Source: Areca catechu (Eukaryota; Streptophyta; Magnoliopsida; Arecales; Arecaceae). From it: a DNA stretch of 64,000 bases. The position numbers and the translations under genes are program-made. The DNA lies in assembly GCA_021397845.1 (NCBI GenBank), contig CM038048.1:36702727-36766726 (forward strand). Reading direction: 5' to 3'. Positions 34,700 to 47,084 of the stretch are shown in pieces. The first letter of the stretch is position 1. Every line of letters begins with the position of its first letter. The notes beneath the pieces were generated by a model. It was given only the letters and a program-made list of their open reading frames with translations. It made no database searches and was not told the origin of the DNA.

Positions 34700-36395
34700 C
34701 ATCTACAATATTAATGAGTTCAAAACACATTACCTTTACACAGGTCGAAGATCTCTATAGATAAAAAAAACTATGGTAATAAGGTTCTTCAAAGCTACAC
34801 ATGAATATGGTCGTTATAGGACATCCACATGAAGTCCTACACTAACCAGTCTTCCTGGAGTGCTAGATCCTGGCAAAGATCTTGATGGCTAATCAAATCT
34901 TCTTCTTTAGACCATGTGGACTCTCTAGAAGATGAAGGACCAAAGGAGCATATGAAGAGGTGGAAAGATAATAGAAGGAATTAGACACTCTATTCCTTTC
35001 CCACTTTCCAAATCCTAGATGAAAACTAGGTTACCCACATACAAGAGAGAATTTTCTCTCTATAAAATCCCATGCCTACAGTCCCCCTTTTTCTTGTTTG
35101 GAAGACACTTTTCTTTTAGCCTTAGCCCTCTCAGATGCCTACCCTTTAGTCCTATCAAAAGGTGACATCCCAGAGAGGTTAGGAGGGGTTAGAAAGTTAG
35201 GGAGTTAGGATGCGATAAGGTGGTTTTGATTTAAAATCAAAACTACTTTTTTTGAATTCAAATCTCAAGTTCAAATTCTAATTTAAATTCAAATTTAAAT
35301 TCAAAATCCAATTCAAAATTCAAATTTAAATCAAAATTTAAGTGCATGGTGCATGGGGCTTGGGTGCATGGATATGATCCAATCTATTTGGACTTGAGCT
35401 CAATTAAATTTGATCTTAAACCAAATCCCATTTGGTTAGACCCAAAGAGATAGGTGAACCTAATCAAATTAGGAATCCAATCTCATTAACTAAATCCTAA
35501 TCTAATTAAGAATTAAATGAGCCCAAGACCTGATCTTATCAAGAATCAAAACTCTTCAGTGATTAGGTTATCCATAACCTAATTGGGTCAACCTAATTGA
35601 ATCTAATTCAATTAGACTTGAACCAATCCTTATTGCTCAATTAAATTAATCTAATTAGCAATCTAATTACTAATTAATATTTTCATAATTCACTAACTCT
35701 TAGTAAAACATCGATGAGTCAACTCACTGATAATATATCTAAGTCGACTAACTAATGAGTTGACTCATTGATCAGTTAACTCAAGGTTAATCATCAACCA
35801 ATTTGATGATTAAATCCTAAAATGATTCATAATCATTGATTAGCTAATAGATTAGATAGAAACTCCTAATGTGTGTGACCCCATAGGTTCGAACACTAAG
35901 CTAATAGTACAGGAACAACTTCCCATACCAATAGAAGTGATCATCTAGTGATAATACCTGATATCCAGATAGGTCAAACATTTCAAAGCAACATTCAAGA
36001 ACCTTTGGCATTAGTTACCAAATAAACATCCTTTTGACCCTCAAATCTCAAAATGACTTCAAGGTTTAACTACTAACTCTTAAATAGAACATCTATATAG
36101 TATCTCAACCTTACAAATCCTATGACTTCTCACAAGGATTATTCTGACCAAGATGTTGCTAAATTGAAACATATCAAGGAATTATCTCTAATACCTTCGA
36201 ATGGTCAATCCCATCTTGACCACACACAATCTTTGCAAGTACTTGACTATACCTAGAAACCTTTTATCACTAAATTAGAAATTTAGGTAGTCTAGCATCA
36301 AAGTACAATGAGTTGCTTGCAAGTCACCATGGTGATCTCAAGTTGGTGGGATAATTATATTCATATCCTTTGTAAGTAACCTATAATAGTAGAGT
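34700..36395 (-). repeat. Fragment E: copia-like LTR remnant
   Basis: AT-rich block with no ORF. The part CCTAATGTGTGTGACCCCATAGGTTC with AAGCTAATAGTACAGG (about 35868-35910) parallels CCTAATGTGTGAAACC in copia A's LTR, and the order of landmarks runs in the same direction. It is cut at 36395 by a SIRE solo LTR and seems to resume at 44060-44147. Boundaries are uncertain. Confidence 0.5.
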
Positions 36396-36483
36396 TGTTG
36401 CCCAGTAAGCAACCCAAGAGGGGGGATGAATTGAGTTTCTAAAACTATTTGCAAGTATATGTGCCAATGCAATAATCAATTCA

Positions 36484-38042
36484 TGATGCGGGATGACTTT
36501 AAGATTGCTAAACATGAAGGAAAAAATAATAAACTATTTTTTTTTTGTAATTTTTATAATTTTATTTGCAGGCTAGATTTTTAAAATAAAGTAAGAACTA
36601 GCATAAGGAATATCAATGTAAAGAATCAACGTATCGCAGGCAAACTCATGCAAAATAATAAATTTCAGGACCCGAGAATTAAGAAACTCCGAGATTAGGA
36701 TACCTTATCTTCATCAAATTAGAAATTAAAAGAAGGGAAGGATGTTACCAATCAGTGATTTGAAGAACTTCCGATGAAGAGATCACACAACACTCTGATG
36801 GGAGTCTGGATGATGAAGCTCGGTCCCTTGATTAGATGGCTGATTTGGGCAGTCCTGGAGGCAAGGAAAGTCTCCTCTAGGAAGGTGAAACACCTTGGGA
36901 ATCCTGCAAAACATCAAAGGTCAATCAAAATAGCAAGTAAGAAAAAGAAAGGGAACTAGGTTTAGAAGGAATCAGGTTAGGGATTAAAAGCTAGGTTGTT
37001 TGAAGCTTGTTGAAGATCTCCCTGCTTGGCAGCCTAGGGCACTCTTTCTTGGATGTGTGAATGCTTGGATGGAAGTGAGTTAGGGCATAGAAGGATGCTA
37101 GGGCAACAAGTAATTCGGCCAAGAAAAATAGTAACCAAAGAAAAATAAACAAAGTAACACACAAGCTCGCAAGCTCAAATAAATTTACCATGGTTTTGAT
37201 ATCATGAATAAAAGTTGCTTACAAGAGGGGGAGGGGTGGGATATTTATAGAGTTCCCATGTCCTCTAACTAGGGTTACACACTTGGGTTACAAGTCCTCT
37301 CCAGCTAGGTTAGAAAAATAAATCTTAAAATAATTAGGAGCATAAGTCCCAACTAGGTTAGGATTTGACCAAGTCTTCTCCTTCTCCCTTCATGCTTTGA
37401 CTATTCCACTCAAGGACACCAATTGAACTTGGTCAACACTTCAAGAATGCCTAGGAGGGCATGTTGGACTTTTAGGAGAAGCAAGGGGCTTGGTGCATGG
37501 GCTTGGGCCTCCTGGAAGCTGGGGTGGCTTGGTAGCCTGGTAGCAGGAATATTTCATATAATCTTGCTTCTTTAGGGCTTGGGCTTGGTGCCGAGGCTAG
37601 ATTTCCTTGGGCTGGGATGTAGGTGGTACTCTGGTATCATGGATGCCCTAGTTTAAGAATATGCTCTGGCATATGGAGAGGAATCTAGGCATTTGGAGGG
37701 TATTTGGAAGGAATCAGGGTTTCTGAAAGTATCTTGGATCCTGGGGTATCACACAAAATCCATTGGGCTAATGTAGTGGCTTCTGACTCCTAGATGTGGC
37801 CTGATGGAACTCCAAAATAGGGTAACCTCTTCTCTTATATAAAATTTGGGCTCATACTAGACTCATAATTGATGTACAGGACTCAAAATACTGACTAGGT
37901 TGAGGGTTGAGACAAATCAACTAACCTCAACTTATCACAGGACTCAATCTTAATTGATTACAAAATATTTAAAACTTTGACACATGACAAATTAAACCAT
38001 ATAGGATCCAGTGATCTATGTCCGATCCTGGTATCCCCACCA
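36484..38042 (-). repeat. 3' LTR of G3 (1559 bp)
   Basis: Minus strand begins TGGTGGGGATACC and ends CCCGCATCA. Minus-strand TATA box TATAAATA at about 37240-37247. The G1-type polypurine motif GGGAGAAT directly precedes it. Confidence 0.88.
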
Positions 38043-38640
38043 ATTCTCCCGGGGTAGAAGGAACTCGACCTCATCGAGTATGGGTCAATTTGGCTCAAGG
38101 AGGGTCTGGGTTGAGGCATTGTAGATCCACACCAGCATTCCACAAGTCCTCAGATTTTTGCTGATCTTGCCACTGGACCAAGTACCACTGACAGTCTCTA
38201 TCCTGGGTACCGATAGCTTGATCGTCCAGAACTCTCTCAATCTTTACCTCACCAAAAGGCCAAATTATATGTGGTCACTTTGGAGTGGGTTCTCTCTCAA
38301 AAATAGGGAGTGGCTCAAGGGGCTCACTAGGTATCACTGCTGTCTCCCAAGACTTTACAAAGTCTAAGATGATGAAGGTGGAGCTAATACCTAAATCAGG
38401 TGATATCTTAGGCACATAGGCATTAGGTCCACTACTATTCATTATTTTGGATGGGCCAGATTTGCGAGCAGAAAATTATTTGACAGTCACATATTCCTCT
38501 GCATAAAAATCTTTATCTTTCTTTTAGGAATTAACCAAGTTATTATTTAGTTCATTAATTATGTCAGCTCTCGACTAATTTCATGATGCATATGCTGTGC
38601 AGAGGCTAGTACATGTATGGACAGGTGGATTGGGTCTGTA
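38043..38640 (-). pseudogene. G3 remnant of integrase C-terminus and chromodomain
   Basis: Minus strand, upstream first: PVHTCTSLCTAYAS and AEEYVTVK (about 38625-38480) parallel PVHTRVFESAKVFAQH and FDEGDYVMIRL of G2. A GPY/F-like stretch follows. Then the chromodomain ERVLDDQAIGTQDRDCQ, WYLVQWQDQQKSEDLW and LNPDPP (about 38235-38095), a degenerate version of G1's. Stops and shifts occur. It probably survives because the 3' end carries sequences needed next to the LTR. Confidence 0.7.
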
Positions 38641-38892
38641 AGTTTATTGGACTTAACTAACACCTAATAGACTTGACTAGACTTCTTTATCAAAGAAAAT
38701 TTATTGGACTCTATGGGCCTAAACTTTAACAGACTATAGGCTCTCTAGGTTTGACCCAAGCATGGCATGCACATGAAAACTTAATATATACTTCTAGTAA
38801 ATACCAAAGGGTATGCAAGAAGTAAGATGCAAACCTAACATGCGCAATGAATGTATGCAACATGCAAACTTCTATAAAAAGTAGATGAATGG

Positions 38893-40001
38893 TTAAAGAA
38901 ATATAAAAAATTTAGGAAAAGGTAAGAAATATGAGGTGGATTCTGGGTTAGCCTGGTGGGGTGGAAGGTAAGAGAAAGGTTCAAGGTTGATTGGATAGAA
39001 TATGATGTAAGAATGGGTATCAGGGATTAAATTTAAACTAATGAGATTGACCTTATGGGGTTGTTGTATATCTCATGGGTTTTTATGATAGAAGAATGGG
39101 TTAAGAATTTCTGGAAAGAGGTCTTCAATGGGAACTATTGGAGGGGATTCATCTTAAGGGTACAGATAAGCCAAATCCTTAATAAAGTCTTCTAGTTCAA
39201 AAGATTTAGGACTTGGCTCTATACTTGGGTCCACTTCTAAAGTTTCCTCAGGTGGTGCTCAAGTAATAGGATCTCGATTATCTAACTCTATGTCGGCCAC
39301 TAACTGATTATGGTCAAGGTTAGCTAAATCTAGATTGAATACTACTTGGGTATGATCAGGGTCAACTAATATTGGGTGGTCTTCTACTTGGGTTTGGTCA
39401 TAATCAACTAATCCTGGGTCTTCTATAGGGTACTCTTCTAGATCTTCAATAGACTCATTATCTTCATACTCCTCTACTAGACTTGGGTTAGCCTTATATA
39501 TCTCTTCTTCTAGATTATCTAGATAAACCAATGGGGCGGTAAGAGGGGTTTAGCTACTAAGAAATTGACTAGAGTCTAGTGGAACAAGGGTGGGTTGGCT
39601 AAGGTGTTCCTGACTAACACTGGGTTCATATCTAAGGGGACTAATCCTATTGGGCTCAGGCTGACTAAGGGTTATGGGTTCATAAGTTATGGGTTCAGTC
39701 CTATGGGTCTTATCTAGGGATCCTAATCGATCTCTTACTTGGTCAAAACTAGTGGCTAATTGGTCGATCCTAGTGGTTGGTTGTGTGCTTGGGTTATCTG
39801 GTTGAGTTGAGTGGTCAACTAGACAAGCTGATTTTGGGTTTGATCATGTTTGAGGTCCATCTGAGCTAACTGATTTTGGGTTTGGGTGTTGGCTTGGTTT
39901 AGTTGGGCAAATTGGTTCATGATGGCCTCAAAATTGGAATCCATGGTTGAGTTGGGTTGGGGTGTAGACTTCTGGTATTGGGTTCCTAGTCTAGTGGTCA
40001 T
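38893..40001 (-). pseudogene. G3 chimeric ORF: Gag-type coiled coil plus unrecognised acidic region
   Basis: Start ATG at 40001-39999, MTTRLGTQYQKSTPQPN, in the position of the G1 start. The first 85 or so residues are glutamine-rich with the repeat TQNQLAQ and end IDQLATSFDQVRDRLGSLDK, matching RIDHLANRFDQLEGRVGTIE of G1. A frameshift near 39770 is needed. After that the similarity to Gag stops: there is no capsid core and no zinc knuckle. What follows is acidic with repeats of the type D-x-D-H-T/N-Q (39420-39290; for instance VDYDQTQVEDHPILVD), then PSPKSFELEDFIKDLAYLYP and PIEDLFPEILNPFFYHKNP, rich in proline and aromatic residues, ending at 38893. Only about four in-frame stops occur over some 369 codons. 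I know no family for the second half. Confidence 0.6.
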
Positions 40002-41077
40002 GCAACAATCAACCTAGCAATCAAAATGGAATGGTGCAGCCAAGCATGCAAAAAGAACTAGGCTAGTACAATCTAGGGTTTCCTAGACCTAGAGCCAAAA
40101 CTGAATGGGTCAGCTCAACTAACACTTAACCCAGCAGCTAATCCTTCCACTGGCCAGGTAAGGGGTGGGGTGGTGGGAGGCTCCCCCTGCTTATCACAGG
40201 GTCCTAATTATAAACCACCAGTGCACTTAGGTCGTTTGACTCTAGACCTCCAGCCTTAGACACCAGCTTTCAATAATAACTAAAGGATTAAATGCACTAG
40301 TTGGCCCACACAGCTCAGACCCGACCTGTTGGGTGTCACCTAGCCCACTAGGGAAAATTAAGTCTAATTAATTTTAATTAAGCTTGGGTGGAAATGCTGG
40401 ATGGTTGTTTTGGGCTTAGGACAGGTGATGAAATCTTGCCCTAATGTTATATTGACAGCCCTTAAGATTAGATTAAAGATGATGGCACTCAATGATCTTG
40501 ATGCAATCTAAACAATCAGAAAATACAATATTTCTTTTAATTATTTTATGCTGTGACAAATTAAATTCAAGTTAACTGGGGTTAGCAAACAAAGTTTGGC
40601 TTGGGATTGGAGGTTTGGAAACTGATTAGGTTGGGTCAAGTAAGTGCAAAAATTCAGGAAATTAGGGTTTTGGATGATGCAGATGTTGACATAGATATTG
40701 ATGCAGAAAAAAAATATAAAAAATTCTATGATATAGGATGGAAAGTGATGATAATACCTACCAAATTTGATACAAAACAAAATTCAAATGATGATGAAAA
40801 TCCTAGGGTATTCAGACTTCTACAGAAATCTCAAAATTTTTGTTAAGGTCTCTAATATGCCAAGTTTTAATAATTTAAGTTTTTTATAAAATTAATTAAA
40901 AATTATTTTAATTCAGAGCACGAGACAAAAAACAATTCATGCAAATTTAATGGAAAAATAAAATTCATAGGTGGTCGAAATCAGATGAAGAATAGACACC
41001 TAATGTAGTGGACAGGATGAAAAAAAATAGAAATTAGGGTTTTGTGAATCTAATGCAAATGAAAACTATCCTAAACC
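40002..41077 (-). other. Untranslated leader of G3
   Basis: Similar in order to the G1 leader (16080-16430), including the segment ending TTAGACTTAATTTTCCC-type on the minus strand near 40345-40380. No reading frame supported. Confidence 0.6.
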
Positions 41078-41090
41078 CACTCTGATACCA
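41078..41090 (-). promoter_or_regulatory. Primer binding site of G3 (initiator tRNA-Met)
   Basis: Minus strand TGGTATCAGAGTG, three bases from the 5' LTR; one mismatch to the consensus seen in G1. Confidence 0.8.
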
Positions 41091-41093
41091 AAC

Positions 41094-42664
41094 TAATGTG
41101 GGATGACTCTAAGATTGTTAAACATATAGGAAAAAATAATAAACTAATTTTTTTTGTAATTTTTATAATTTTATTTGCAGGCTAGATTTCCAAAATAAAG
41201 TAAGAACTAGCATAAAGAATAGCAATGCAAAGAATCATCGTATCGTAGGCAAACTCATGCAAAATAATAAATTCCAGGACCCGAGAATTGAGAAACTCCC
41301 AGATTAAGAAAACTTATCTTCATCAAATCAGAAATTAAAATAAGGGAAGGATGTTACCAATCAGTGATTTGAAGAACTACCGATGAAGAGATCACACAAC
41401 ACTCTAATTAGAGTCTGGATGATGAAGCTCGGTTCCCTTGATTAGATGGCTGATTTGGGTGGTCATGGAAGCAAGAAAAGCCTCCTATGGGAAGGTAAAA
41501 CACCTCGGGGATCCTGCAAAACATCAAGGGTCAATCAAAATTACAAGTAAGAAAAAGAAAGGGAACTAGGTTTAGAAGGAATCAGGTTAGGGATTAGAAG
41601 CTAGGTTGTTTGAAGCTTGTTGAAGATCTCCCTGCTTGGCCCCTAGGGCACTCCTTCATGGACATGTGAAGGTTTGGATGGTAGTGAGTTAGGGCATGGA
41701 AGGATGCTAGAGCAGCAAGGAATTCAGCCAAGAATAATAGTAACCAAAGAAAAAAAAACAAAGTAACATACAAACTCGTAAGCTCAAATAAATTTACCAG
41801 GGTTTTGATATCATGAATAAAAGTTGCTTACAAGAGGGGGAGGGGTAAGGTATTTATAGAGTTCCCATGTCCTCAAACTAGGGTTACACAATTGGGTTAC
41901 AAGTCCTCTCCGAGCTAGGTTAGAAAAATAAATCTTAAAACAATTAGGAGCACAAGTCCCAACTAGGTTAGGACTTGACCTAGTCTTCTCCTTCTCCCTT
42001 CATGCTTTGACTATTCCACTCAAGGACACCTCTTGGACTTGGTCGACACTTCAAGGATGCCTAGGAGGGTGTGTTGGGCTTCAAGGAGCTGCAAGGGGCT
42101 GGACCAAAGGGGCTTGGCGCATGGGCTTGGGCTCCTGGAAGCTGGGGTGGCCTGGTAGCTTGGTAGCAGGAATATTCCATGGAATCTTGCTTCTTTAGGG
42201 CTTGGGCTTTGTGCCTGTGCTTGATTTTCTTGGGATAGGATGCAGGTACACCTCTAGAATCATGGATGCCCTGGTTTAGAAATATTCTCTAGCATTTGGG
42301 CAGGAATCTGGGCATCTGGAGGGCATCTAGAAGGAATTAGGATTTCTGGAAGCATCTTGGATCCTAGGTTGTCACACAAAATCCACTGGGCTGATGTAGT
42401 TGCCTCTGACTCCTGGATGTGGCCTGGTGAAACTCCAAAATAGTGTAACCTCTTCTTTTGTACAAAAATTGGGCTCATACTAGACTCATAATTGATGTAC
42501 AGGACTCAAAATACTGACTAGGTTGAGGGTTGAGACAAATCAACTAACCTCAACCTATTACAAAACTCAATTTTAATTGATTACAAAATTTTCAAAACAT
42601 TGATACATTACTAATTAAACCATATGGGATCCAGTGATTTGTGTCTGATCCTGGTGTCCCCATA
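41094..42664 (-). repeat. 5' LTR of G3 (1571 bp)
   Basis: Near-copy of 36484-38042. Its minus-strand start is altered (TATGGGGACACC where the partner has TGGTGGGGATACC) and its end reads CCCACATTA instead of CCCGCATCA. Confidence 0.88.
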
Positions 42665-44059
42665 ATTCAAGTGCTATTGAGATGTAAGTGTTGTATGCTC
42701 TTAAAGAGTATGCTGCAAAAATTTAAATGTAATGAAAGTAAGAGCAAGTAAAGAGGAAACAATTAACCACAAACACAAGCAAGTATAGTGGTTCGGTACT
42801 CTCCAAGGCACCTACATCCACTTCCCAAGGTCCATGCAGGAATTCAATATAATCACACTCGATTATAGCTGATTAGTTTTCTGGGCTCACTAATTGAAAC
42901 CCCTTTGGGTTTTCACTAGGCTCACCAATTTCCTCTTGGTTTTCAAAGGCTAACCAAAAACCTCCTTGGTTTTCAACTAGGCTAACCAGAAACCTCTTTG
43001 GTTTTGTTCTTAGGCTCACCAAAAACCTTGATACAATAAAGTAATAATGAAAGTTAGGAATATAATAGAGCTATCTAAATAAAAGCTGTTATCTCTTTGA
43101 AGCTTGTTGAAGATGCTTGTCTTCAATTTGATGAAGCCTCAATCAATGCTCAAAAGTGGTTAGACTTGAAAACTTTTGATTGCTTTGAATGCTTGGAGGC
43201 TTTTTTTGCTTAGAAATAGTTGCTCTCAATGAATTTGAGTGAATGCACTTGTTTTTCTTTTTCTTTCTTTGTTCATTCTCTTTTGTTTCACTTGAATTTA
43301 ATTCACTTAAATACCATCTCAAGGCTTAAATGATGGTTAGTGACTGTTAGAGAGGTGGAACTAGCCGTTGGGGGTAAAAAGGATGAGCTCTATATTCGAA
43401 AAAACTAGCTGTTACTGTTCCCAGAACTTCAAGTGTCGATACTTCAGGCTGTGAGTTAACACTTAGGGTCAACACGTAATTTTCATGAGTCGACATCAAG
43501 ATCAAAATCCTACTTCGAAGCTCTCAAGAAATCTCAGGTGAGTTGACACTTTATCTTGTGAGTTGACACTTGAGATGAGTCTTGAATTTTTGCATGTTCT
43601 ATAAGCAATATGTTTCAAACTTTGAGTCAACCCTTGAGTCGACACTTAGGGTCGACACTTGTGAAGCATGAGTCGACACTTCAAGCATGATATCTGAAAC
43701 TCTTTTTTGTGTACCGGCTTGAATCGACACTTGCACTATTATGAGTTGAAACTGAACTGTGAATCAACACTTTGAGTCGACACTTGCTAAAACTTTTCAA
43801 AATTCAACTAAAACTCTATTGAATCTTCTTTGAACTTGACTCTTAAATCATTTCAAGCAATTCTCAAATACTTAAGTCCATCAATCTTTAATGTTTCATT
43901 CATAGAAAGGGCTTCTTCAATCATTTGACAAGCAATTCATTTTAGCCAACTTGATGAGTACATTTTTCTAATAGAAACATACTTTAAAGAATTGTTAGTA
44001 CTCAAGTATACTTAAGTATTTTGTTAATCATTAAAATCAATAACGAAGTCAACAAGAAT

Positions 44060-44147
44060 GCTTTATAGGTGGTTCACGTTCAGTTAAATAAACTCTAACA
44101 TTCTACTTGCATACTATACCAGTGTTTCCACACTCCTTGGTTAAGAG
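44060..44147 (-). repeat. Probable continuation of LTR fragment E
   Basis: GCTTTATAGGTGG to CACACTCCTTGG, between the SIRE solo LTR and copia D. It directly continues fragment E if the solo LTR is removed, but I cannot confirm this without a second copy. Confidence 0.35.
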
Positions 44148-45476
44148 TGTAGGGTTATAGTTTCATAGCAGAAGACTGTATTTCAAAATTTTTAACATTT
44201 AAAATCTTAGTCAATCAAAATCCTAAATTCAGGACCCCTTGACTATGACAATTAATTAGGACAATTATAAGAAATATATAGGAATAACTATAATACTATA
44301 TCCTTAAATATTTTCATAGGTACACATGTATATGCCCTCTAGAGGTGATCCATATAAGAACTAGATTAAGGAAGCACTTTTATTTGTTGCTTGACTAGAT
44401 TCTCCTTTTAGTAGTCTTTCTCTTTTCAGTAGCCTTTCCTCTCTTCTAAGACCTTTTCCTTTCTGAAGGGTAGCTTAAAATCTCTCCAAAATCTCTCTTA
44501 CTATCCTATTATATTTTTAATTCTCTTTCTAAGTTCTTATCTTTAAATGGTAGACTTATCTTAAAATGGTAGACTTATCTTAAAATAAGAGACTTGTCCT
44601 AACAAGGGAAGGAAGAGAGTTGTCGAGACAAACTTTGGATAATCTGATTTCAATCATTGAAGCCTTTAAATAGTTAGAGAGAGGCACTTAAAGCACCTTT
44701 AAATCAGCCCTTAATATGATATTTAATATATCAGATAAGACCATTCAAGTAGGAGTCTCATGGTAAAAAGGTAAGATGAAACACTATAAACATATGGCAT
44801 TTTACAAACACTTTATGCCAAGAGTTGCTTATCGCAACTCTTTGGAATAATCTAAAAATTAAGCCTTTAATTAATCAACTAAAGACTTGGTCAACCATCC
44901 TAAAAGGTATATAAAATATGTGATTTTATCTAGAAAAGGTGATTGATAAGCATAAGGACTTAGGTCCCTTTTGTATGTGCCAAAAAAATAAGCAACACAC
45001 CCCTTCATGCCATGATATGATTTTCATCCATCTTGAAATTATTTGACCAGTAAAACTATTCCTAAATAGGTGCGGAAAGAGAGAGAGAGAGGGAGTAAGC
45101 CTTATCAAAAATTTATGATTCACTTGTAGAAGGACTATATGTCCTCTGTGTGCCAATATTATGCGCACTATCCAAATTGGCACCAAGAGTCTCGAGCTTT
45201 TGGGACTTTTGTTAATTTGCATGTATAAGGCCATTTGGGACTCTATTTTGGCTGGTCCATTTATGGCTCAACCTAATTTAAGTCCAACTTAAATTAGTTA
45301 GTCCAATTAGCAAGCAAATTAACACATTTTATTTAGGTTAATCTTAAAATAAAAAGGTGTAAGACACAATATATGATGAATCAAAATATCTTTTTATTAA
45401 TATAATTCATACATGAGTTGAAAGAATTTATAGAAAAGCTCCTATTATATTAGAAATTTTATTAGCTTTTAGGGTA
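44148..45476 (-). repeat. 3' LTR of copia D
   Basis: Plus-strand start TGTAGGGTTATAG and end TTAGCTTTTAGGGTA match the edges of copia A's 3' LTR (start TGTTGGG, end CTTTTAGGGCA). Shorter than A's LTR (about 1.33 against 2.34 kb), apparently through internal deletion. Confidence 0.75.
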
Positions 45477-47071
45477 TTATTATTTCAATCTTTCACTTGT
45501 ACTAAAGCTAACACCCTTGTATTTAATTCCCATACAATCTAAATGGCAATCAAATTGCTATTGAGGAAGGGCCTTAGTGAATGGGTCTGCTATGTTATTC
45601 TTTGTATCTACTCATTCTATAACCATATCATATTTTTCAATGATTGCATGAATGAGATGTGCTTGAACTTTTGATGTGATCTTGGTTCCTTTGCTTGTGC
45701 AACAGCTCTAGTATTATCACAATAAGGTGGCACTAGTTGTTGTATTGTAGGAACTACACCTAACTTCGAGATGAACTTCTTCATTTAGATAGCTTTCTTA
45801 GTGGCTTCATTAGTAGCTATGTATTTTGTCTTAGTAACTAAGTTAGCTATAGTTTGCTACTTAGTACTTTTTAACTTACTGCACCACCATACAGAGTAAA
45901 GATATATCCTGTTATGGATTTACTATCATATGGACCTGAATGAAAACTAAAGTCAGTATAGCATTCTAGTTTTAAATATGATCCTCCATATATTAGAAAA
46001 ATATTTTTAGTTCTTTTAAGAAACTTAAAAATATTTTTCATAGCTTTCCAATGATCCTCCCCTAGATTAGCTTAGAATCTGCTTGTTATGCCTAAGGCAT
46101 AAGCAACATCAAGCCTAGTACATAACATGGCATACATGATTGATCCAACCACTAGAGCAATAGGAATCTTACTCATCATTTGTCTCTCTTCAAGTATCTT
46201 AGGAGATATCTTCTTAGAGAGATGTATGCCTTGACTCATAAGCAAGTAACCTCTTTTACTTCCCTCCATGTTGAGTCTTTTCAATACTAAGTCAATGTAC
46301 CTGAATTGGGATAAGCCAAGCATCCTTTTAGATCTATCTCTATATATCTTTATACCTAGTATATAGGATGCTTCGTCCAAATCTTTAATATAAAATTTTT
46401 TAGATAGCCAAGCTTTGATCGATTACAACATTAAAATATCATTTCCAATGATAAGTATATCATCAACATACAATATTAAAAAGATAATCTTTAATATAAA
46501 ATTTTTTAGATAGCCAAGCTTTGATCGATTACAACATTAAAATATCATTTCCAATGATAAGTATATCATTAACATACAATATTAAAAAGATAATGGCACT
46601 TCCACTAATCTTCTTATACACATATGGTTCATCCATATTTTTATGAAACCAAATTTCTTGATTGTTTTATCAAGGTGGATGTTCCAACTCCTCAATGCTT
46701 GCTTTAATCTATAAATGAATTTCTTAAGCTTACATGCTTGGTTCGGTCTCCCACTTGAGACAAACCCTTTTACCTATGATATATAGACTTTTCCTCAAGA
46801 AATTCATTAAGGAAGGTAGTCCATACATCCATTTGCTAAATTTAATAATCATAGTATGCAGTCATAGAAAGTAAAATCCTAATGGACTTAGCATAGCTAC
46901 TAGTGAAAATGTTTCATCATAGTCAATTTCATGTCTTTATCTAAAACCTTTTACCACTAGCCTAGCCTTTTAGATTTCTGCTTGACCATCTGCTCCAATC
47001 TTTTTTTTGAAGGTTCATTTGTACCCTATTGGCTTTACTCCCTCTAGAGGATCAACCAAGGTCCAAACTTG
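45477..47071 (-). pseudogene. Copia D reverse transcriptase and RNase H (broken)
   Basis: Minus strand: RT N-terminal pieces near 47060-46690, an active-site region duplicated at 46381-46592, then the open stretch 46380-46072 with DEASYILGIKIYRDRSKRML, LSQFRYIDLVLKRLNMEGSK and LVVGSIMYAMLCTRLDVAYA. RNase H continues, decayed, to about 45530, where the ADPFTK-type polyprotein end lies. The duplicated block gives one YVDD (46459-46470) and one YVND (46565-46576). The 106-bp duplication is not a multiple of three and breaks the frame. Confidence 0.78.
46381..46592. repeat. 106-bp direct tandem duplication in copia D RT
   Basis: ATCTTTAATATAAAATTTTT starts at 46381 and again at 46487, and the copies are almost identical over 106 bp. 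A clear later differences is CATCAACATA against CATTAACATA. Confidence 0.95.
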
Positions 47072-47084
47072 ACAGAAAAACTAG

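Larger units (their letters stand above)
36484..42664 (-). mobile_element. G3: non-autonomous chromovirus derivative
   Basis: LTRs 36484-38042 (3') and 41094-42664 (5'), PBS 41078-41090, TSD ATTCA at 36479-36483 and 42665-42669. LTRs match G1 LTRs in reverse orientation (for example GGTAGCAGGAATAT against ATATTCCTGCTACC). The 3-kb interior has only a Gag-like N-terminus with an unrecognised extension and a decayed integrase C-terminus/chromodomain. RT, RNase H and protease are absent, so it must have relied on an autonomous partner, plausibly the G1 family. Confidence 0.88.
36396..44054 (-). mobile_element. SIRE-family solo LTR, split by G3
   Basis: LTR pieces 36396-36483 and 42670-44054 together make about 1.47 kb and match copia B's LTRs from end to end: TGTTGCCCAGTAAGCAACCC at the left and GAAGTCAACA at the right. 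No polypurine tract follows at 44055, unlike copia B. Flanks AGAGT (36391-36395) and AGAAT (44055-44059) fit a TSD with one change. This is therefore a solo LTR and not the LTR of copia C. It carries the GTCGACACTT motif array (43430-43800). Confidence 0.8.
44148..47071 (-). mobile_element. Copia D: Angela-like element, 3' half only
   Basis: Minus strand: 3' LTR 44148-45476, then pol remnants up to the start of RT at about 47071, where copia C sequence begins abruptly. gag, protease, integrase, PBS and 5' LTR are missing. Closely parallel to copia A in both LTR landmarks and pol. Confidence 0.8.

Noticed and set aside
42670..44054. 3' LTR of copia C
   Set aside because: No polypurine tract or SIRE 3' region follows, and the outer flanks AGAGT/AGAAT fit a solo LTR. 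Copia C begins only at 47071.
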